From NCBI GenBank assembly GCA_031216445.1, contig CM062210.1:18683501-18747500 (forward strand): 64,000 nt of DNA, in the 5' to 3' direction. The notes under the pieces were generated by a model. That model saw only the letters and a program-made list of their open reading frames with translations, did no database searches and was not told where the DNA came from. Source of the DNA: Lateolabrax maculatus (Eukaryota > Chordata > Actinopteri > Acropomatiformes > Lateolabracidae). The translations under genes were made by a program, and so were the position numbers. Shown piece after piece: positions 11,580 through 23,351 of this stretch (its first letter is position 1; every line of letters begins with the position of its first letter).

Positions 11580-13930
11580 GTTGTTTCACTTCTGGAGAGC
11601 ACTAATGTTGTTTTTTGCTGCATACAGTACATTAGTACTGCGGGCCTGGCTTGTTTGCTGGCGTATTAGTTTCATTTCAATTAAAATTACCGCAGACCCT
11701 CATTCCCAAGTGGCACAGCCCAAGGAAATAGGCTGAAACATTAACTCGGCACTATCACTCATGCCCTCTTTCTTTTGGTCCAGCCTGATCAGAACGGTGC
11801 CTCAACGTCCTTCCCTTCATCACTCACTCCCTCTGTCACTCTCTTGCTTTCTCACTGGCCCCCTTGTTTTTGGCAAGCTTGTTCACTCACATATTTGTGC
11901 ATTCCCTCATTTGGACAGCAGAACACAGGGCAGTATGTTGGTGACCTATTCATCAGTTACAGTGGCTGGTCAGAGCAAAGGGCATTGAAAGGGACGCAAT
12001 AATACCGTGGCAACTTCTGGCAAAGTCTCAGACTGGGAAATATTTATGTTTTTGTTTTTATGTTTTCTTTTCCAATTATCTTCTATTTCCTAACTGTTTC
12101 CCACTATCCATTGCTTTTTCCCTGTCCCTTTTGTTCCTTCTTCTTTTCATATCCCTATAAAGCCTCTTTTTGTCCTCTGATATAAAATTGCCTTTTTTAT
12201 CTTTCTATTTCTTCCCATCTTCCATTCATGTTGTCGTGCTTACTGGGGAATTAGTGAGGTGGGGCAAGACAGTCTGACATCCAGCATCCACCCAGCTGTC
12301 CACCTTCAGAAACCTTAAAATGTAAAAGTAGCTGCGAGTTAAAGAAGCCCCTGTCTCCTGTTATAGACGTACTGGACAGGAAGCGAACACTCCTTGTAGC
12401 CAGAAAGATCACCACAGCACTGTGTGAGCAGAGTTTTCAAACCAGTATGTTCATGGCTTCCACATTGAGCAATGCATCAGTCTTCCCACTCACCAGGGCA
12501 GCTCATGCTGTTCCCCCTGACAGGATTCTTTTTTTATGTGGCTGTGAAAAGTGGTTTTACTCTAGCAAATACTTTGTAGCAACTTTTTACACCTGCAGGT
12601 ATTCAAAGAGTACCCTTTCAGTATTCCTCTCTTTACCCTGGGAGCTCTTGAAAGCCATTGTAGAAGTGTCACTTTTATTACATTCTGTGATGCGTTACAG
12701 CAAGTACGTGGTTGCTGTTGTTTGACATAATTCCAGCTTTTAAAGGGCTTTGGTGATGGGTACTGCTGTTTTGGACCATTTAAAAAATTTCCTTGAAAGT
12801 AGTCCCATTTTAAATAGTCATTGGAAAAGAGAAAAAATGATTTGCCTCTTGCCTGTGGCTTTTGGATTTTTGGGGACTAAACAAACAATGCTGCATGTGG
12901 AAAAAGCAATTTCTTCTTATAACTGTCCTGGTGCTAGATAGCAGCATTCATGTATTTTATTCACACCCCAGCTATTTCCACAAAAAATGCATCATGTTGT
13001 GGCTCTCTGAATTTCTCAGGTTAGTTGCATTAAGAAAAAAAAACTGCTGGGTGTGGTCAGAGGTGCAACTGACTTCAAACTTTCACTCCCTGGTTTCTAT
13101 CTATACATTTTCTCCCTGCTTACTAATTATGTTTTTGAGTGTATTTGAAAACAGAAGGTACAGTGGTGATCAATTTTTTATGTTATTGAATAAAAATAAA
13201 AAGATCAAAAAAGTGTCGGTTCAAAGCAGCCTTTGAACATCCAGGTTTGGCAGGTTCAAAGTTTACGCTGACCATGAAGCACCAGCTGTGTTCCCTCTGA
13301 TGTTCTGAGGAGATTTATACAGTTTTAGATGTACCCGCTTCTGTATCATCAGTTTTACCTGTATCAGCGAATACTAGAGCTATTCAGTAATAAAAAATAA
13401 ATGTCCTTTTTTTTCAGATAGACAAACTGTTATTTTTAAAAAAATTTAAAAAAGGTAAAAATGCATAAACTCCTAACTGGGACACTGTTCTCCTCCAGTC
13501 ACAGAGTGGTTTAAAGCCCATCCCAGGATGGGGTGACTTTTTCTTCCACCTTACGCTCCATTCCTCAACCCCACAGAGCACTTATTTTCCTCATGGAGGT
13601 GGAAAGTTTATGACCACACGATCAGATATCCCTATAGGATGCAATGAATGCTGGATGTCTGCATTTATCAGCAGAAGATTGCAAGTGATGCATCAGGAAT
13701 CAGAAGGTTCCTCTCCTAGGTGATTTGCAAGAGAGGACATAAGGTGTGATGTTGATGAAAACTGCAGAGGGCAGGGTTGACTAGCACTGTTCTATACTTA
13801 CTGTATTACTGTATTGCTCTATGTATAGTGAATATGTATAGCTTTGTATTGCATTTCTGGACTTACTTTAGTTTCACTTTGTTCACTTGGAATTAGATGG
13901 GATTTCAGATTAATTTCTGTGATATACTGT
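11580..13930. other. Non-coding DNA, nothing recognised
   Basis: 11660-11760 is non-repetitive with an AATTAAAATTACCGCAG core. 12050-12230 is T- and pyrimidine-rich. The plus frame 12862-13236 (124 codons) is AT-driven with no recognisable motif. No RNA gene or transposon boundary is visible. Confidence 0.55.
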
Positions 13931-14350
13931 AAGGGCTTGTGTCCATAGTGTGTTTTTCAAAGCGCTGTACCCTCCATATTTTTTGTATGGCTGCTCCAAG
14001 CGCTTCTAGTGGAAAAATTATCTGAACTTTTCAGAAAGGCGCTGGTGTTATCACTGTCGCTCCTTTTCAGACAACCAATCAAATATTTTAATTTTCATTC
14101 ATTTCAAATGATCCTAAAAGAGAAAGAAAAGGCCCATTTGTGGGAGCAGATCGGCCGGACGCTGAATGTTGCTCGTGAATGTTGTGCTTTTATCACCCAA
14201 CACATTGTAAGCTTGTTGTTAGCTGTGTAGTCAACCCTCTTAACGTAGTCAGGGTAAAACCCACGTGCAGCGTTTTTTTTCTCACAATGCACAAGTGCTC
14301 TATCCCAGCACTCCGCAGCAATACTTAGAGTTGATGGCTTTACAAACACT
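13931..14350 (+). mobile_element. Possible PIF/Harbinger-derived fragment
   Basis: The segment opens TAAGGGCTTGTGTCCATAG, which resembles a Harbinger-type end next to a TAA target. The plus frame that starts at 14009 reads KEKEKAHLWEQIGRTLNV at about 14117-14170, which looks like the MADF/Myb-like DNA-binding partner protein carried by PIF/Harbinger elements. No matching right end (TGGACACAAGCCC-like) was found, and the frame is open for only 73 codons. If the resemblance is real this is a dead piece. The alternative is a chance similarity. Confidence 0.3.
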
Positions 14351-15375
14351 GCTTTACTTTTCATGTTTCAGTTCTACCTGCATACAACAGACAATATGAA
14401 ATCCTTGTTTTTTTATAATTAATTTTCCTTTTACTGTAAACCACTGTGGATGTTTTGGTTGAGTGTCTAATGAGAGCGTTTTTTGTAACATACTATCTAA
14501 AAGTAAATGAGTCGTTTTTACTTTAAAGAATGCACAGTAGAAAAAAATAGTAAGTGACTGAATTTCTGCAGTAAAAGCTTTATTAGCAACATGACGTTGC
14601 TGCCAGTTATCAACAAAACATCCAACATACATGGCTGGTGGTTCCAAATGTGTAAAAATAAAACACAAATATAGTAAAAAAAGGCAAGGGAAACAGCTGA
14701 AAAATGCACAGTTCTGTTCTAATCTATATGATCTTCAGCATTGGGCCACATGTTCTCGTCCACATCTTACACATCTTATGTCGTCTCACATTTGCACCTT
14801 GGATAGAAACATTTGGCTGCCTTATCAACTTCTGCCAGGCTTCAGATGAGATGTCCGACATCCAGGAGGGACATTTGGTCATGTGGCCGATGATCATACA
14901 CTGTCCACCTCCAGACAGAAAATTCCTCAATGGGGTTTATGACGGTCGAGTGGTGGGGTTATTTATGAGTAAATTGGCTATTTCTCAATGTTTCAGTGAA
15001 CTGTTCATTTAAAAATGCTTATCAGCTGTTTCAATATAGCTTTAGAGCTGCTGCTGTTGCAGAAGTAAAGGCTTTATACTATATTTAAGGTTTTCATTTC
15101 TGGCATGCTGTGTGGAAGCATTTGTAGATAAGACAAGAAAGATCCAGCAGAAACAAAGTTATTGGCTGGCTGGTGTTGCTCTGAATCCCTCTGAGAGCCA
15201 GAGTCTTATGGTTGCAGAGTTGATTGATGATGTTGACATATTGTTGTGAAAGTCTGTTTGGGGGGTGTTTAATAACCCAGCACAACTAATGATGTTGAAC
15301 ATGTAAGGCATTATTATGCTTCAGCAACCTCAATTTTGTATGTGCTTTGGAGTATTTGTGTGTGTGTATTTGTAC

Positions 15376-15406
<31 letters not shown>

Positions 15407-16262
15407 TGCACATGTCTGTGAATGTATGTATAGTATGTCTTTGGTTATTTGCCTTTTCGTGTGTGTGGGTGTTCTTATGCATTCATGTGTTTCTGTGTGT
15501 ACATTAGTAACTCCATTTCATTTTCATATGCTGAAATGGCCATGTTTGAATACATAACTTTGTAGACTAAGACTGACAGTATTACTCACTCAGTGTGGTT
15601 ACCGCAAACCACTGTCAAACATTAGGTCGGGAAGATACTCCGAACGCACAAAACCTTGACAAAAACAACTGTCAACGAATGTGAAATGAGGACTTCTTCC
15701 ACCCATGCTTAAGCTTTGAATATCAAGCCAATCACGTTTAATGTTGTTGCAGTGATATTTATTTGAGCACTTAAAACGCAAGGGAAGGATAAATGGCACT
15801 TGCACGTACCCAAGTTATTGGGTAGTATGTCTCTTCCAATGCTATTAGGACTTAATGTACCGCTATTCAGAGGGGGGGAATGGGAAGAGAGGTTGAAGTA
15901 AAGGGGGAGGGAAAGAAAAGGTGTGACTAGTGAGCAGTGGCGAAAACAAAAACCACAGCTACAGTACATTTTATTTTTGTTGTACACAATTTGTTGTAGT
16001 TTTTGAGATACAAAAAGCAAAACCAAAAATGAAACATGGCTGTTGATCTGAATACTTATTAATCATGTTATCATTACCATGATCATTTCTATTACTTTTT
16101 CAATAAGAGGATTGCTTTTACTGGTGCCACCGGTCATCACAGTAACCGTTAAGCAAAATTTCTCAGTTTTCATCTCCAGTATCCTTAGCTGTATTACTGC
16201 AAACAGGATTCACAGTGTGATTGTGAGATGTCACAAGAAATGGTGGGCATCTGTACAATCAT
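14351..16262. other. Non-coding DNA with a TG/GA tract
   Basis: A (TG)n-(AG)n tract lies at 15375-15406. The minus frame 14724-14930 is protein-like in composition but unrecognised. 15600-15900 is non-repetitive, mixed sequence. No domain, RNA gene or transposon end identified. Confidence 0.5.
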
Positions 16263-16270
16263 CTTCTCGC

Positions 16271-17377
16271 TAGGGGTGGGAAAAAAAATTGGATTCACTT
16301 AAGTATTGCAATTTTTTTTTTTTTAAATCGATATAATTCAAATTCAATTATGACTCCACACATACTCATAGAACTGGAGTTACATCCAGGTAACTACTAA
16401 CGTTGATATGATTTTAGAAAGGAGATGCACAGGAAGGACATCAAGCAGAGAAGTTTACTGACACGGGCCTAATAACTGACCAACTGATCAACATTAGACT
16501 TGGGTTGGTAGTTTGTAGCATCTTGACAGCCTGTATCTGCAGTCCCTGTTGGCTAGTTAGCTCCCATGCTTAAAACAAGCTAGGTTATGCTAGCAGTGAA
16601 TCCACTTGGCACTGGCGATCCTGACTGGAAGACTTATAACTTCAAATCTGAGCGACTGATAACTCAAATCTTTTACCACATTAAAAACAACCAGGATCTA
16701 AAAGTGTAGTGTAAAATGTGGCTTAAAGCTGGATAAAAATGTAAATATATGACTGATATCCTGACAGAAAAACACAAACACTATACTAAACCCCCTGTTA
16801 TTGCAGATTATGGATCAGTGCTGTCCCCAAAGTTTCCTCAGACCACATTGTAAACCACAGAATGTTATACTGCTGCCTCACACTCGTGTGTGTGTCACTC
16901 ACTGAAGCACTGACAGCACAACAGCTGCTCACACACAGAATATCACGTGTCCATAGTGACTCTCTCACATGTTAAAATGAACAATAAATGATCATATAGG
17001 CCTGCTGCATTATTCTGGGTAGTCTGCATCTTCTAATGGCACTACATTGATGAGCCGTGCCAGCTTCAAAAGTATATATTTTTTATTCATTCTATTGTAC
17101 ATGTTCATTTTATTTACAACTTTTCTATTTAGTATAGCAATAATGCCATGTGATGTGCATTGTTTTTGGAAATATGCCTCATGTTATACATAAGTCTCTA
17201 GAAGTGTATGATTCAACTTATTCCAGTGGTCTAGTGTTATAAAAGTAAAAAAAAATCAAACTAAATCGTAATATAAAATCGTAAAACTTGTAGAATTGCG
17301 ATATTTTGCGATACATATCAAATAGGAACGCAATTATCATGATAGAATCAAATCAGGAGATTAGTTTCCCAACCCTA
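16271..17377. mobile_element. hAT-like non-autonomous DNA transposon (1,107 bp)
   Basis: The ends form a terminal inverted repeat: TAGGGGTGGGAAA at 16271 against the reverse complement of TTTCCCAACCCTA at 17365-17377, with one mismatch in 13. The flanking octamers are CTTCTCGC (16263-16270) and CTTCTTGC (17378-17385), 7 of 8 identical, as expected for an old hAT target-site duplication. Both subterminal regions carry AT-rich TCGATAT/GCGATAT-type words, as in known fish elements beginning TAGGGGTGGG. There is no transposase frame inside, so it must have been mobilised in trans. It is the best-delimited insertion in the window. Confidence 0.85.
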
Positions 17378-17518
17378 CTTCTTGCCTGCTTTTAAATGTG
17401 GTCACTCTGGGCTTCCCTATTGATTTCCTAAGGGGATTCCACCTGCATTCAAAGCCACTTATCCTAAATCCAGGGACACTCCACACCGTCATGCTTGAAT
17501 CTGACTCCATGTTAGTGA

Positions 17519-17619
17519 GATAACCCCCTGGCGCCTGGTGAAACCCTAGTGCTGGTCAGATCAGCTGCCGACTTCAGATCATCAGATAACCCTTGATGCC
17601 AGGTGAAACCCTATCGCTG
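17519..17619 (+). repeat. Imperfect direct repeat, two units of about 36 bp
   Basis: 17519-17554 and 17585-17619 share GATAACCC, GCC-GGTGAAACCCTA and GCTG at equivalent places (about 80% identity by eye), 66 bp apart. A small local duplication is the simplest reading. No function is suggested. Confidence 0.6.
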
Positions 17620-18340
17620 CTCGTTGCTAGGCCTTTGGCCTCAGTGCAGTGACCACACATGAGAACTGTGGCTTGCCTGGGCCCCCATCTACATGCATTA
17701 TTCACCACAGACAGCTAGGTGTAGGTAAGCCAGGGCCCCAGCATCCTATGGTTCATATTACACAGAGGCTAGGGAGAGTCTCCCTTTCTGTATTTGCCCT
17801 CAAGTCTCAATGTTTTAATGGAGAGCAGGCAGTGAACTTTTCTTAATATTCTTTCTTTATTAAGACAGGAGGGAAGCTGAGAGGACTGCAAAGCAGTCGC
17901 TGGAGAAAGGGATCTTGAGGGATATGATTTAAGGTAGGCAGGGGGAAATATTAAAGGAAAATAGTCTTCAAACACTCTGAGACTCATATTATCCATCTGT
18001 GACATGTCAGGAATTTTGAAAATTACTTGATGTGCACACTTTTCGTGAGCCAACCTCATGTACTTGGACTTCAGTCAGTAATTTCCCACATTTCATTGAA
18101 TGATTTTCAACGACCCCCAGAGATGTTTGAAGAGTCTGCTTTAAGTATTTGTAAATTCAAGACAATGTCTATGTCAATGAATGTTTTTTGACATAAAAAA
18201 AGTGATCACCTGACACGAAACACAAAATACCTTGTGACTGTGTTACATTCTGCTCTATCGAGGCTACTGCCGGTGAACAAACAGTGAACACTTGCTGTCT
18301 GACAGCACATGTATTTGTCTAAATGGTTGTGCACTTTATT
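17620..18340. other. Non-coding DNA, nothing recognised
   Basis: Ordinary mixed sequence. The minus frame 17769-18059 (96 codons) has no known domain and no splice context. Confidence 0.55.
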
Positions 18341-18609
18341 ACTGCTGCAACTAACACTTATTTTCATTGTTGATATATCTGCTGATTATTTTTCTCCATT
18401 TATTGTTTAATCTATAAAATTCACAGTCCAAAACCCAAATATATTCACTTTACTGTCATATGTGACAAAGTGAAGCAGATAATCCCATTATTCGAGAAGC
18501 TAAAATGAGAGAATATCTGGCCCTTTTGTTAATTGATTTTGAAAATAGTTTAATAGATTCATTCTCAGTCAATTTACTTATTGATTAATCGACTAATCAT
18601 TGCAACTTT
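18341..18609. mobile_element. Short inverted-end interspersed repeat common in fish
   Basis: It starts ACTGCTGCAACTAACACTTA and ends GACTAATCATTGCAACTT, so the two ends are roughly inverted (GCTGCAACTAA against GTTGCAATGATTAG). The interior contains CAGTCCAAAACCCAAATATA and AATTGATTTTGAAAATAG. This is the structure of a repeat I remember in many teleost genomes, with ends near GCTGCAACTAACGATTATT and TCGACTAATCGTTGCAGC. It is non-coding and diverged. The superfamily is uncertain. Confidence 0.7.
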
Positions 18610-18788
18610 ATACTTAACCCAGTCCAAACACACATCCTGTATAGGACTCTGCCTCTGCTGTACACACACACACACAGGCATGAATCCAGCTGGTTTCAGA
18701 CATGGAGATCACCTGAATCTATTCACCTGGTCATGAACCTTGGCTGGCTGCTGGGCCTTATATCCCCGATCACTAATGAGTTGAGTTG

Positions 18789-18789
<1 letters not shown>

Positions 18790-18827
<38 letters not shown>

Positions 18828-18841
18828 ATGTGTGTGTGTGT
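18790..18841 (+). repeat. (TG)n microsatellite
   Basis: About 25 TG units with one CG/TA interruption. It generates the poly-(Cys-Val) and poly-(His-Thr) openings on the two strands, which are not genes. Confidence 0.95.
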
Positions 18842-21800
18842 ATGCCAGCGTCTGTTTGACCAACTGTATGTGTGTATTTTCTAATGGCTGTGTTTCAATG
18901 CTGGTGTGTGTGTTTGCATATCCATATGTGTGTACTTCATGGAGCATGAAAGGGGGAGAGAGTGAAGCCACTCCTTGTTCTAATTGTGTGTGAAACGAGA
19001 TCCGTTAATGCGCCGTGCCATCCCCTAACTCTTGCATTTCAGTAAAGCACCCTTTTCCTCACTTCTCATAGAAAAGATGAGTCTTTAAATGGCTTTGATA
19101 TTTCATTCTGTTTTTATCTCTGTCTGTGTGACTCTTCCTACAGTTTGTTAGACAGTATCTGTTGTTGTTGTTGTTGTTAAGTATTATGAGTGTGCTGTTT
19201 AAACAAATAAAAATTTGGTGTCTCATAGAGTTGAAAGGAATATTCAACTGAAAATCTATCTTCTGAGCCTCAAATACTCTCCACCTGTAGTGTATGCTTA
19301 AAAGGTGCAGATAATCATATCAATTTTTCTAGATTGATGAATGCATTTTTTAAACTGAGACAATTCCTTACAATTCATTTCATTTTGGTATGAAAATCTG
19401 TTGATTCACGATCTACTGAGACTTTGAAAGTTCATGCACATCAACATCATGGTCATGGATGGAGGTCTGCTATGTGCTAATGCAGCTGAACTTGCTGTTT
19501 GATTTGTGAAGTTCCTGTGCTGGGGGAAGTTCTGATATCCAAGACTAAAGATTTGGCTGCCAAACATTGTATTCAGCAGCTTTGTTGGACATATTTAGTA
19601 ACATTTTTGGGCTAAAAAAAAGTTTAGAAATGTTTTCTGACCTGTATGACTGGACATGAATACTCTCTTTTGGCTAAACTACTACTCAGTCTGTATTTTT
19701 ACAAAATATTTTTTGTATTTTCATCTGTATTACCACACAATTACAAGTGCCTGACAAAATTAAACTGATTGTGATGGTTGCTATAATAAAATGTATTTAT
19801 AGTATATCAAAGTTGTTTTATTCTGAAACGGAGAACTAAACGGCAGGCAAACTTAAAAAAATTAAATGATGGCATGTTTTGAAAAGTCATCAGCAGTGAT
19901 AGAAACTGTACATTATTAGTAGTGAATCAGCTGAGACCTGTAAAAACTACTGTGGTCCTTTTGAATCTTATTTCCCAAGACTACACACACTGGGAAAATA
20001 AGAAATGGCATCATTAGAACTTAATCAGAACCATTTCATTCGCCATGTGAAACAAATGTGCATTAGTCTCACACTGGGTGATACTGTGCATTAGAATTAG
20101 TCTTGCTGATAATGGTGCAAAAAGTAAAAAAGTAAAATTCTTGAAAGATTTAATAAAATGGCACATATTGTGCAGTATAAAACAGGAATGAGAGGACATT
20201 ATATTGATACCGTGTGTGAACATTCTGGAGAATGTCTTGTTGTGCTGTTACAGTAAACACTACCACCACTGTTGAGTTGTGTGTCAGAGCCCACATGAGC
20301 TGGCTATAGGTTGCACCTCGATGCCTCTGCCCCATGCATTATTCTGTCAGTGTAAGCCAGGCCACGTCTGCCTTTTGTGTCCATACTGTATAAAGTACGT
20401 CAGCTTGTCTCAAATGACACCATCACATTAATTGCTTCACTGTCCTATCGTCCCTCCCTCACACTAAGTCTCCCACACTTCAAAGTTGTTGTTTTTTCTG
20501 GTGTTGTTTGACATTAGAAACCAGGTCAATTTTTAGGGCTTAGGAAAGGCTAATAAGCCATTAGTTGAGAGAAAATAAATTTATTGATAGAATTTCCTTA
20601 TGAAATTTTGACAATTTAGAAACAGTTGTAGATTAAATGGGACTAAAGGTCATACATATAAAACAGCTGTTAGCTAATGAGACTATTCAAGTATTTAGTT
20701 TATTAGTCAAACTGAGAAAATAAATAGTGGACATGTATTATTGTTGACAATCATCTATATGCAACATAAAACTGAATAGGTTAAAGCTAAACCTCGACAA
20801 CAATTCATCAGAAACCTTGTATTTTCTTGTCTGTGCTGTGGTCCCCACCTAAGTCCCCATTGGACGCCTCAGCTCTCAGCAAATGGTCATGCAACACAAG
20901 TCCTGTCAAAGAGCTGTCTTCCAGCAAAGGAGAAAAAAAGTAGAGTTAGGAAAAGCTAGAAGTTGTTCAAGGCCTGTCGTCCCCCAGTGGTTCCTGTAGT
21001 TGTCAGGAGGAGAGAGATGAGAAACAAAGATATCCTCTAATCTTCACGGAGGTGAGAACAAGGAAGAGAGAGAGGAGAAAGGACTGAGAGAGGGGAATGT
21101 TTTTTTTTTTTTAAAGCAAAGACAATGAAGGAGGGGTTAGAGGGTAAAGTGAAGAGCACAGAAGAAAGAAATTGATCCAGTAATGTTGATTGAGACAAGT
21201 CTGTGGTCATGACAGAAGGGGAAGAGGGGAAAAATACAAGCTGACCTATGACATTTAGAAACCACATGGTACGTTAGGCGGGAGGGACACTGGTCAGGGT
21301 GAAACTCTCCTCTCCTCTTGTCATTTCCCCTTCCCTCTATTGTTTCTCCACTACCCCCTTCCTCCCATCAGCCTATTAAGGGTGATGGCTATGGTTTCTC
21401 CTAATTGCCCCCAACCAATTGCTCTCAGCCCAACTGCACTATGTCTCATTGTTACCCAAGGCTGTCTTTCCCCATCCATTTTTAATCCTCTGCTCCCCCT
21501 TTTTTTCTCCACTTGTCTTCAGCCTTTTTACTAAGCCTCTCACTTCCCCTCTCTTCTTCTGCCTCTTCTGTCCCTGCTCTCCTCCTTTTCAATTGGTCTC
21601 CTTAGCTTTCCCACCCCACCCTGCCTCGCCTCCATCTCCATGTTTAATCATATTGGTCCTGCCTGGCTGTGGAGATAATTATTTTTCACGGAGGAGACCA
21701 GAAAAAAGGAAAAGCCTTTTGGCTCGGCTTTCTGTTGTACATGTCAAGTTTACTCTGGGAAAATGGACTGATGTTGAAATTTGATTTTCAGTTGATTTTT

Positions 21801-22407
21801 ATTTGTTGACTGCAGCTACAGTGCTTGGGACAATCTCTTTAGCCAGTATATTCTTTCAGGAAACACAAAAAAAAAAAACATTTTACAATGGCAATTTACA
21901 CAGGCAAGCCAGACATTGACATTATAACTTTTCAGATTCCACATTTGTCTCTACATGCATATATAGTTAAATAATAAGAATTAAACATAGTTAAAGAAAA
22001 ATAAAATAGATAGTGACAGAGTGAGGAAGGAGAGAGAGGACTGATCGGGGTTCCTTGGCTTGTCTGTCCCGTTATGGAGGGGCACTTCTGTCACCGTGAC
22101 AACCTCACCAGTCTGTGCGATGGAGATAATGGTTGCCTGGGAGACAGGTCCTCTAAATTATCTCTACCATTATGAGTCCAACCCTAGTAGTCGTTAATCA
22201 GGCTCCCAGGCCACTGATTGGTTACAAAATAAACAAAGAAAGCATTCTGGGAAATGAAGTTTAGGCCAGAAAGGAAAAGAAGCAAATAATTTAACCATAA
22301 CCTTCTATAGCTCCTTATTTCAGAACCCACTGAAGCTATATGCTACATGAAATATTCAAATCCAATGCATTTCTTTGGGCTAAAATAGCAGGATAATAAA
22401 TTGTTTG
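18842..22407. other. Non-coding DNA with a (TTG)n run and a pyrimidine tract
   Basis: (GTT)n lies at 19159-19177. 21300-21655 on the plus strand is strongly pyrimidine-rich and gives long, spurious Ser/Pro/Leu/Phe-rich frames. 21630-21760 and 22060-22210 are non-repetitive with GATAATTATT-type cores and could be conserved non-coding DNA. No gene recognised. Confidence 0.55.
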
Positions 22408-22560
22408 CCAATGATGAGCATGATAAACAATATACCTGCTAAACATCAGAATGTTTGCATTGTCATTGTTAGCATGTTAGTGCCCTGACGTTAGATTTTA
22501 GCTCAAAGCACCGCTGTTTCTAAGTACAGACCCTCAGAGCCACGTGACCGTAGAGTCTTA
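22408..22560 (+). mobile_element. Fragment of a teleost interspersed repeat
   Basis: The run ATGAGCATGATAAACAATAT, CTGCTAAACATCAGAATG, CATTGTCATTGTTAGCATG and TAGCTCAAAGCACCGCTG, then CTAAGTACAG, follows, in order, a repeat I remember as very common in perch-like fish (TTAGCATG-rich, ending in GCACCGCTGTGCCTAAGTACAGCCTCACAGAG). It is non-coding and diverged by several substitutions. The class (SINE-like or DNA element) is uncertain. Confidence 0.6.
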
Positions 22561-22953
22561 ATCTTGTTGTCACTTAATAAATCAAAAGTGAACGGAATCC
22601 ATAATTATCATCATAGAATAAGATGGAAAAACAGAATGTAGTTTTTAGCATAAATTAGAAAAATGAGGAGCTACAGTTGGTCATATCTAGGAAGGTAATT
22701 GGAGACCGAAATGAGAGTTGACAATTGTCTCCCTTGAAGGGTAACAAACATAATGAAGATTAAATGATTATTAGCTGGCATACAGCCCACCGGAAAGTGA
22801 TATTTGGAGGTGGAGATATTGTCACATTTATACCTGTGCTCTTTTTTACGTTGACATTTTGTTCTGCTGGTGTGATAAATGGACTATTCATATCTGTTGA
22901 TGCACAACAATGTTGAGACAACTTTTGAATACAACATTATCACTGATGCTTAC
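22561..22953. other. Non-coding DNA, nothing recognised
   Basis: AT-rich, no repeats or coding signal seen. Confidence 0.55.
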
Positions 22954-23096
22954 CCTCCGTGTCCCTTTGAGAGCTGTGTCACAACCCCAAGATGATGAAT
23001 GGACCTGGACAGACTATCTGATCCATCGTCTATAGAGCCAGTCAAATAAACCACACGAGGAAAGTGAGCCAAGAGCAGTTGCCACAGGTCTGTGTG
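22954..23096 (-). CDS. Candidate internal exon (unproven)
   Basis: On the minus strand a 143-nt open segment is bounded by a good acceptor (pyrimidine-rich TGCTTCATCTTTTATACAG ending at 23097) and a strong donor (GG followed by GTAAGC at 22953-22948). The open frame reads through the whole segment, including TDLWQLLLAHFPRVVYLTG and a SIDD motif. The LWxxLxxxFPxVxYxxGSID pattern vaguely recalls a stretch of the RCK region of Slack-type (KCNT) potassium channels, but the following residues do not fit, so I assign no product. At 143 nt it would shift phase. Chance is still the more likely explanation. Confidence 0.2.
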
Positions 23097-23317
23097 CTGT
23101 ATAAAAGATGAAGCAAAAAGGTATCTCCACACAATGTATTATAAAAGCAATGCCCTCATGGTTTATTATCTGCACCAAACAAACAATGTTTCACTGAAAG
23201 ACTTCACTGAGGTTGATATATTGTGTGAGGATTCTTTTGAAATTAAATGTTTAGTGCTATGATGGATGTATTACTTCATATCTGAGGTTCAGTCCACACA
23301 CATCCACACACATAGGG

Positions 23318-23351
23318 TGCAGTTTGTAAAAGTGCACTTTTACAAACTGCA
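23318..23351. repeat. Perfect 34-bp palindrome
   Basis: Each 17-nt half (TGCAGTTTGTAAAAGTG) is followed directly by its exact reverse complement, with no spacer and no mismatch. The next base on either side (G and G) breaks the symmetry. It could form a cruciform or act as a dimeric protein-binding site. No known element is recognised. Confidence 0.95.

Noticed and set aside
18723..18993. Poly-(His-Thr)/poly-(Cys-Val) frames
   Set aside because: Direct translation of the (TG)n tract at 18790-18841.
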